From NCBI GenBank assembly GCA_964492545.1, contig CAZBKO010000078.1, positions 1-10,995 on the forward strand: DNA of 10,995 nucleotides, read 5' to 3'. The translations under genes and the position numbers were made by a program. How positions within the stretch are numbered: position 1 is the first letter of the stretch; every line of letters begins with the position of its first letter. The notes under the pieces are model-generated. The model ran no database searches, was not told where the DNA came from, and worked only from the letters and a program-made list of their open reading frames with translations. The stretch comes from RGIG1934 sp964492545 (lineage in GTDB: Bacteria > Bacillota > Clostridia > Lachnospirales > Lachnospiraceae). Positions 6,520 to 10,995 of the stretch are shown piece after piece.

Positions 6520-7059
6520 CTATCTTGTCTCTAAGTATGTTGAAGAAATGTATCCAATCTGACCATTGTATTCAACTCTGCTCCAATTATTACTACCTAT
6601 GCCAATTCTCTTTATCTGGGCTCCCTTGGCAATTGATCCTAATATCCTTCCGTCAGGGGTTTCCCTAACATTAACCCTATATGTAGAATATACAAATTCA
6701 TCTACTTTGCTGTATACTTTATCCTCTGATTCCGGCTCTGTAGATGACTCTATAGTTGTCGTTTCTGTGGTTGTTGGCTCTGTAGTTGTTGTTTCTGTCG
6801 TTGCCATTTCTGTGGTTGCCGTTTCTGTGGTTGCCGTTTCTGTGATTGTTGTTTCTGACGCTGTAGACTCTATATCAATTGTCTCTGTCATAGTACCCTC
6901 ATCTGACATATCAGCATTCTTCACAACTATAATAAGCATAACCACAGTTATAATAATAGCAGTTATGCAATATATTGTCCATTTTCTAATATTATCTTTC
7001 TTATCCCCCGTTCCATCCGGTATCATGGAAGAAATAATCTCAATTATCTTATCGTACAT
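6520..7059 (-). CDS. Membrane-anchored SH3b-domain protein with Thr/Glu-rich stalk, 179 aa
   Basis: A short cytosolic N-terminus is followed by one membrane helix (about residues 28-47, with R25-K26 before it), so the rest should be outside. Residues 57-112 are a low-complexity Thr/Glu stalk built of five-residue units of TTET type. The C-terminal 122-177 is a bacterial SH3 domain (SH3_3 type): YRVNVRETPDGRILGSI, then NNWSRVEYNGQIGYISSTYL. Such domains bind peptidoglycan or other wall parts, so this is probably a wall-sensing or wall-tethering protein. I see no enzyme domain and no LPxTG signal. It is the first gene after its own promoter. The Shine-Dalgarno AGGTGG lies close to the ATG (three bases). 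Function is not known. The domain call is solid, the ligand is inferred. Confidence 0.88.
   Translation of the reverse strand: MYDKIIEIISSMIPDGTGDKKDNIRKWTIYCITAIIITVVMLIIVVKNADMSDEGTMTETIDIESTASETTITETATTETATTEMATTETTTTEPTTTETTTIESSTEPESEDKVYSKVDEFVYSTYRVNVRETPDGRILGSIAKGAQIKRIGIGSNNWSRVEYNGQIGYISSTYLETR
6746..6865 (-). repeat. 15-bp tandem repeat array, about eight units, encoding the stalk
   Basis: Eight consecutive imperfect 15-base units, with plus-strand consensus GTTTCTGTGGTTGCC, encode the repeated five-residue Thr/Glu pattern. The unit is a multiple of three, so gain or loss of units would change stalk length without breaking the frame. The most alike units are at 6791-6850. The end units are more diverged. 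Confidence 0.85.
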
Positions 7060-7091
7060 TACCCACCTACATTATGTAAATTTATTATTAT

Positions 7092-7120
7092 ATAATACCA
7101 TATTACTTATATTGATACAA
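7092..7120 (-). promoter_or_regulatory. Probable promoter of the SH3b/c-di-GMP/DUF218/sortase operon
   Basis: -10 TATTAT (7097-7092) with an extended TGG before it, 17 bases from a weak -35 TTGTAT (7120-7115). The start of transcription would be near 7085, leaving a leader of only about 25 bases. There is no room for a riboswitch. The area is very AT-rich, so other -10 matches exist. Confidence 0.55.
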
Positions 7121-7174
7121 GACAAAAACAGTTACATATTTCGACTTTATCAGCATATATCGCCAATTTTACTG

Positions 7175-7229
7175 AAAAGAAAAAAGAATCATCAGCCCCG
7201 GATTTCATAACCGAAGTTGATGATTCTTT
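7175..7229 (-). terminator. Intrinsic terminator after guaB
   Basis: In the RNA sense AAAGAAUCAUCA (7229-7218) pairs perfectly with UGAUGAUUCUUU (7194-7183). A short inner UCGG/CCGG helix is possible, and a U-rich tail with one C follows (7185-7175). It separates guaB from the SH3b operon. Plus-strand reading lacks a good T-run, so it acts in one direction. Confidence 0.9.
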
Positions 7230-7268
7230 AGTTCAAATATCATTAAGTACACATATACATTCTATTAA

Positions 7269-8723
7269 TTATGCATCTATACTGTAATTAGGAGCTTCCT
7301 TTGTGATATGAATATCATGTGGATGGCTTTCCTTAAGTGATGCACTTGATATCTTAACAAACTTGCCGTTTTCTTTTAGTAATTCTATTGTTGGAGTTCC
7401 ACAATATCCCATACCTGATCTGATACCACCAACTAACTGGAACACTGTATCCTCAACAGTTCCCTTGTAAGCAACTCGTCCTTCAACACCTTCTGGAACA
7501 AGCTTCTTAGCATCTGTCTGGAAATATCTATCCTTGCTGCCGTTCTCCATAGCTGCAATGGATCCCATTCCTCTATATACCTTGTACTTTCTTCCCTGGA
7601 ATAACTCAAATGTTCCCGGGCTCTCATCACAACCTGCAAAAATGCTACCCATCATGCATACGTTAGCACCTGCTGCAATTGCCTTTGTCATATCTCCTGA
7701 GAACTTAATACCACCATCTGCAATTATAGGAATTCCTGATTCTTTAGCAGCTGCGTAGCAATCCATAATAGCTGTAATCTGTGGTACACCAATACCTGCT
7801 ACAACCCTAGTTGTACAGATTGAACCAGGTCCAATACCAACCTTAACTGCATCAACACCAGCATCTATTAAATCCTTAGTAGCTGCTCCTGTAGCAACAT
7901 TTCCTGCTATAACCTGCAAATCAGGATAAGCAGCCTTAATCTTCTTAACAGTGTCAATTATGTTCTTAGAATGACCATGTGCTGAATCGATAACTATACA
8001 GTCAACCTTTGCTTCAACCAATGCTGAAACACGCTCCATAACATTGTTGGTTATACCAACTGCTGCTCCACACAATAATCTTCCCTGATCATCTTTAGCA
8101 GATGAAGGATACTTAATTGTCTTCTCTATATCTTTAATTGTTATTAATCCTTTAAGATTAAAATCATCATCAACAATTGGAAGCTTCTCCTTTCTTGCAG
8201 ATGCAAGAATTGCCTTAGCTTCTTCTAATGTGATACCTTCCTTAGCTGTAACAAGGCCTTCACTTGTCATTGACTCTTTAATTTTTTTGGAAAAATCTGT
8301 CTCAAACTTAAGATCACGATTAGTAATAATACCAACCAGTTTCTTTCCTTCTGTAACAGGTACTCCGGAAATTCTGAACTTTGACATAAGATTGTTCGCA
8401 TCTTCCAATGTATGTTCAGGTGATAAGTAAAATGGATCCGTAATAACACCGTATTCAGAACGCTTAACTTTATCAACCTCTTCTGCCTGAGCTTCCACTG
8501 ACATATTCTTGTGAATAATACCGATTCCACCCTGTCTTGCCATAGCAATTGCCATTCTATGTTCAGTAACGGTATCCATACCGGCACTCATCATAGGAAT
8601 GTTTAACTTAATCTTCTTAGTAAGATAAGTTGATAAATCTGCCTTATTAGGCGTAAATTCTGAATAACCTGGAACTAAAAGCACATCATCAAATGTAATT
8701 CCATCGCCAATAATTGTTCCCAT
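7269..8723 (-). CDS. guaB: IMP dehydrogenase, 484 aa
   Basis: It converts IMP to XMP with NAD+, the committed step of GMP synthesis, in the cytosol. The sequence is full length and intact. The N-terminal barrel part has FDDVLLVPGYS (11-21) and MMSAGMDTVTE. The CBS pair is inserted at about residues 95-202. The catalytic loop is GIGPGSICTTR, with C303 as nucleophile. IADGGIK (334-340) and GSIFAG bind the phosphate, YRGMGS (383-388) follows, and the mobile flap carries R399-Y400. It ends with the IRSGMGYCG region. Shine-Dalgarno GAGGAA precedes the ATG by about nine bases. It has its own promoter 12 bases after the previous gene's stop and a strong terminator behind it, so it is largely its own unit. 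Some read-through from the lepA-hemW unit is possible because no terminator lies between them. Confidence 0.98.
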   Translation of the reverse strand: MGTIIGDGITFDDVLLVPGYSEFTPNKADLSTYLTKKIKLNIPMMSAGMDTVTEHRMAIAMARQGGIGIIHKNMSVEAQAEEVDKVKRSEYGVITDPFYLSPEHTLEDANNLMSKFRISGVPVTEGKKLVGIITNRDLKFETDFSKKIKESMTSEGLVTAKEGITLEEAKAILASARKEKLPIVDDDFNLKGLITIKDIEKTIKYPSSAKDDQGRLLCGAAVGITNNVMERVSALVEAKVDCIVIDSAHGHSKNIIDTVKKIKAAYPDLQVIAGNVATGAATKDLIDAGVDAVKVGIGPGSICTTRVVAGIGVPQITAIMDCYAAAKESGIPIIADGGIKFSGDMTKAIAAGANVCMMGSIFAGCDESPGTFELFQGRKYKVYRGMGSIAAMENGSKDRYFQTDAKKLVPEGVEGRVAYKGTVEDTVFQLVGGIRSGMGYCGTPTIELLKENGKFVKISSASLKESHPHDIHITKEAPNYSIDA

Positions 8724-8743
8724 TTTCTTAATTCCTCACTTTC

Positions 8744-8758
8744 TTTAGATATTCTAAA
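8744..8758 (-). promoter_or_regulatory. Palindrome at the guaB transcription start, possible operator
   Basis: TTTAGA-TAT-TCTAAA is a perfect inverted repeat placed two bases after the -10 and spanning the predicted start of transcription. A repressor site or a 5'-end RNA hairpin would both fit. It does not look like a PurBox. Short AT-rich palindromes also arise by chance. Confidence 0.4.
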
Positions 8759-8759
8759 A

Positions 8760-8788
8760 ATTCTATCAAAACTTTATACAGATGTCAA
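8760..8788 (-). promoter_or_regulatory. Sigma-A-type promoter of guaB
   Basis: -35 TTGACA (8788-8783, perfect) and -10 TAGAAT (8765-8760, five of six), spacer 17 bases. Predicted start near 8753 leaves a leader of about 30 bases, too short for a purine riboswitch. Confidence 0.88.
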
Positions 8789-8800
8789 TTGAATTTTTGA

Positions 8801-9304
8801 CTAGTTTTGAATAAACACCTTTCGTGGTGACTGCAGCTGCATTGCTTCCATTATCTTAGAATTAGGCTCAAAATCAATTTTTAATAAATCTGAATCCTTT
8901 CTGTAATAAACAGAATATACTGTATTAAGATTCATAAGTGATGTATAGTCCTTATATAAACACTTCTTATTCTTATATTCAGATAATTCATCATGTCCAA
9001 CAGGTGCCACAACCTCAACTGTACTCATATCAATTCTTGCGAGCTTCTTTCTCTTTGATTTTCCCATAACCTTGTCTATCCCAAGTTCACCTGATAGATA
9101 GATATACTCATATTCTACCGATGTCATTCTGAAAATAAAAAATGCAAGGTAGCATGCTATCATTTCGAGAATTAATCCAATAATTCCAAAAAACAAAAAC
9201 ACGAATACACACCCAACAATCAAAACAATTGACAATGCTCTCAGTAAAATACCTGACAGGGTAGACTTTCTCTTAATTAGCCATTCAACATATACGTCGT
9301 TCAT
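8801..9304 (-). CDS. Two-TM protein of unknown function (PH-like or DUF6106-like), 167 aa
   Basis: Two hydrophobic stretches (about residues 19-40 and 42-59) form a short hairpin in the membrane. A soluble domain of about 105 residues follows. Its pattern YEYIYLSGELGIDKVMGKSKRKKLARIDM, given here only as the span 65-93, resembles the strand-rich start of bacterial PH-like membrane proteins. I have a weak recollection of a Lachnospiraceae family called DUF6106 with this look, not verified. N-terminal KRK (11-13) before the first helix suggests both ends are cytosolic. The start is well supported: AAGGAGG lies seven bases before ATG. It follows hemW by 42 bases with no terminator seen, so it is likely the last gene of the lepA-hemW unit. 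Function unknown. Confidence 0.8.
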   Translation of the reverse strand: MNDVYVEWLIKRKSTLSGILLRALSIVLIVGCVFVFLFFGIIGLILEMIACYLAFFIFRMTSVEYEYIYLSGELGIDKVMGKSKRKKLARIDMSTVEVVAPVGHDELSEYKNKKCLYKDYTSLMNLNTVYSVYYRKDSDLLKIDFEPNSKIMEAMQLQSPRKVFIQN

Positions 9305-9346
9305 TTTTTCCTCCTTAAATGTTCATTAAATCTTATTATAGCAATA

Positions 9347-10486
9347 CTACTCTAAGATATCAAGCAGAAACTCCGCCATAACTCTGTTACTGATGTCTAT
9401 TCCAAATTCAGTAAGTGCAAGGTTTTTGCCATTGTAAGCAACCAATTTCTCCTTTAGTAGTTTATTTATTACATTACCATAAACACTTTCTAAACTTCTG
9501 CCAAACTCTCTCTCAAAGCTGGCCGCATCTATTCCCTTTATCATTCGTAATCCAAGATACATATACTCTTCTACCATGTCTTCTTTATTGAGGAATGTTA
9601 TATTTTCACGAATATTTTCAAGTTTTGAATTGGATAAATATTCTGAATAATTCTTTATATTATTGCATCTCATATTATCTATGAGAGATGATGCACCAAG
9701 ACCTAGGCCAATATACTCCTTGCGCTCCCAATATTTTATATTATGTCTGCTCTCGAAATTTTTCAGGCTGTAGTTTGATATTTCATACCTGTCGTATCCG
9801 TTTGCAGCAAGAAGTGTTTTAGTCAAATGATACATTTTTCGTTCATCTTCCTCTTTTGGAAGCAACAGCTCTCCTCTTTGATTCATATCATAAAAAGGTG
9901 TACCTTCTTCTATTATAAGACTGTATGCAGAAATATGTTCCGGTCTTAGGGACATTACTCTGTCCAATGTCGTCTCATAGCTCTTTATTGTCTGTAATGG
10001 AATTGCACTCATAATATCAATATTCACATTATGAATCCCTGCATTTCTAACCATGTCATATGATTTCAAAAATTCATTATATGTATGAATTCTTCCAAGA
10101 GCCTTAAGTTCTTCATCTATTGTGCTTTGAAGTCCAATACTTATCCTGTTAACGCCTGCTTTTACGTATCCAGATACACTCTCCTTTGTAAGTGTACCCG
10201 GATTGCATTCCATTGTAACCTCGCAGTCTTCTGATACATTAAATGTGTTATACACATTTTCAAGAATTCGTGCTATTGAGTTAGATGACAAAACCGAAGG
10301 TGTGCCACCTCCAAAGAATACTGAATCCACAGTTCTATCATAGTTATAGCATTGTATTTCTCTTATTAAAGCCTCAACATACATGTCAGCATTTTCCTTA
10401 TTGAAGGAAAGAAAATCACAGTATTTACATTTTCTAATGCAAAAGGGGATATGTATATATATCCCCGAATTATTGGTATTATTCAT
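9347..10486 (-). CDS. hemW: Radical SAM heme chaperone HemW, 379 aa
   Basis: HemW is a radical SAM protein of the HemN-like group that binds heme and passes it to target proteins. It is often misnamed coproporphyrinogen III oxidase. The cluster motif is PFCIRKCKYCDF (C16, C20, C23), with the CxxxCxxC spacing. GGGTPS (59-64) binds SAM. Further on are MECNPGTLT, NRISIGLQS, RYEISNYS (233-240) and the HemW-type HNIKYW (248-253) and GLGLGASS. The C-terminal helical domain (about 300-379) is complete, and length is normal for HemW. The ATG shares its A with the lepA stop (TAATG), so translation is coupled. The lepA-hemW pair is common in Firmicutes. One small oddity: the usual GLPxQT reads AIPLQT (161-166). 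Its heme targets cannot be read from the window. Confidence 0.95.
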   Translation of the reverse strand: MNNTNNSGIYIHIPFCIRKCKYCDFLSFNKENADMYVEALIREIQCYNYDRTVDSVFFGGGTPSVLSSNSIARILENVYNTFNVSEDCEVTMECNPGTLTKESVSGYVKAGVNRISIGLQSTIDEELKALGRIHTYNEFLKSYDMVRNAGIHNVNIDIMSAIPLQTIKSYETTLDRVMSLRPEHISAYSLIIEEGTPFYDMNQRGELLLPKEEDERKMYHLTKTLLAANGYDRYEISNYSLKNFESRHNIKYWERKEYIGLGLGASSLIDNMRCNNIKNYSEYLSNSKLENIRENITFLNKEDMVEEYMYLGLRMIKGIDAASFEREFGRSLESVYGNVINKLLKEKLVAYNGKNLALTEFGIDISNRVMAEFLLDILE

Positions 10487-10995
10487 TACTTGTCATCCAG
10501 TTTAAGAACACTCATAAATGCCTTCTGTGGTATTTCTACATTACCAATCTGACGCATTCGTTTCTTACCTTCCTTCTGTTTCTCAAGAAGCTTTTTCTTT
10601 CTCGATATATCACCGCCATAACACTTGGCAAGGACATCCTTTCTCACAGCCTTAACTGTTTCTCTGGCAATTACCTTGCTTCCAACTGCCGCCTGTATTG
10701 GTATTTCAAATAAATGTCTTGGTATCTCATCCTTTAACTTCTCACACATCTTTCTGCCTCGCTCGTATGCCGTAGATGCATGTACAATAAACGATAAAGC
10801 ATCAACCTCTTCCTTATTAATAAGGATATCAAGCTTAACAAGCTCAGACTGATTGTAGCCCTTAATTTCGTAATCAAAGGATGCATAGCCTCTGGAACGT
10901 GACTTAAGTGCATCGAAGAAATCATATATGATTTCATTTAGAGGCAGCTCATATCTTAGCAATGTTCTTGTTGTCTCAATATAGTCCATTCCAAG
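10486..10995 (-). CDS. lepA: Elongation factor 4 (LepA), C-terminal 170 residues (5' end outside window)
   Basis: LepA is a ribosome-bound translational GTPase that acts on stalled or misassembled ribosomes. Only the end is visible. It includes part of the EF-G-V-like domain (RGYASFDYEIKGY, LVKLDILINKEEVDALSFIVH) and the LepA-specific C-terminal domain (KVIARETVKAVRKDVLAKCYGGDISRK as the span following IQAAVGS, then KRMRQIGNVEIPQKAFMSVL). The latter is a family signature. The frame is open to the window edge, so the GTPase domain lies upstream outside. An internal ATG near 10989 is not a start. The stop TAA overlaps the hemW ATG by one base. Confidence 0.97.
   Translation of the reverse strand, partial: LGMDYIETTRTLLRYELPLNEIIYDFFDALKSRSRGYASFDYEIKGYNQSELVKLDILINKEEVDALSFIVHASTAYERGRKMCEKLKDEIPRHLFEIPIQAAVGSKVIARETVKAVRKDVLAKCYGGDISRKKKLLEKQKEGKKRMRQIGNVEIPQKAFMSVLKLDDK

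Noticed and set aside
6746..6865. Regular repeats as a CRISPR array
   Set aside because: Units are contiguous with no spacers and are in frame within a coding region.
7060..7092. c-di-GMP or other riboswitch ahead of the SH3b/GGDEF-EAL operon
   Set aside because: The leader is only about 25 bases and shows no conserved riboswitch core.
6566..7210. 214-codon plus-strand open frame opposite the SH3b gene
   Set aside because: It is the mirror of the Thr/Glu repeats (Ser/Val runs), starts without an RBS and runs through the terminator region. The minus-strand frame has a TM helix and a real SH3b domain.
8724..8753. Purine riboswitch ahead of guaB
   Set aside because: The leader is about 30 bases and holds only a short palindrome.
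8789..8800. Terminator between the two-TM gene and guaB
   Set aside because: GTCAA/TTGAC arms give only five AT-rich pairs with no U-run, and the 3' arm is the guaB -35.

Overview
The window looks like a chromosomal segment of a low-GC Gram-positive anaerobe, most likely a Lachnospiraceae-type Clostridia. The evidence is AT-rich sequence, strong AGGAGG-type ribosome binding sites, a tRNA-sensing T-box leader, a sortase, an oxygen-independent heme chaperone gene and a PocR/GAF/PAS-GGDEF-EAL protein. The genus is inferred, not proven. Every gene I accept is on the minus strand, so transcription runs from high to low coordinates.

In transcription order: (1) 10995-8801 holds the 3' end of lepA (EF4), hemW overlapping it by one base, and a small two-TM protein of unknown function. 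(2) guaB (8723-7269) has its own near-consensus promoter with a perfect palindrome at the predicted start of transcription, and a strong intrinsic terminator after it. (3) 7120-1891 is a four-gene unit with its own promoter: a membrane-anchored SH3b protein with a Thr/Glu stalk made of 15-bp tandem repeats, a 1040-aa cytosolic multi-sensor GGDEF-EAL protein, a membrane DUF218 (SanA/YdcF-like) protein and a class D-like sortase. The three small products are predicted to work outside the membrane, and the large one makes or breaks cyclic di-GMP inside. This suggests a cell-envelope module tied to c-di-GMP. (4) 1901-1 is a threonine operon. Its promoter overlaps the sortase stop codon. A T-box leader with an ACU (Thr) specifier and a 13-bp terminator precedes a GNAT acetyltransferase, a 53-aa single-TM protein and thrS, which runs off the window.

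The housekeeping genes are ordinary. The parts worth a second look are the c-di-GMP/sortase/SH3b/DUF218 operon, the cysteine-rich PAS domain in its large protein, the GNAT and miniprotein placed between a Thr T-box and thrS, and the folded 128-nt RNA segment between the T-box terminator and the GNAT start. In that segment a 10-bp hairpin loop and the GNAT Shine-Dalgarno compete for the same CUCC. I see no CRISPR array, tRNA, rRNA, insertion sequence or prophage.
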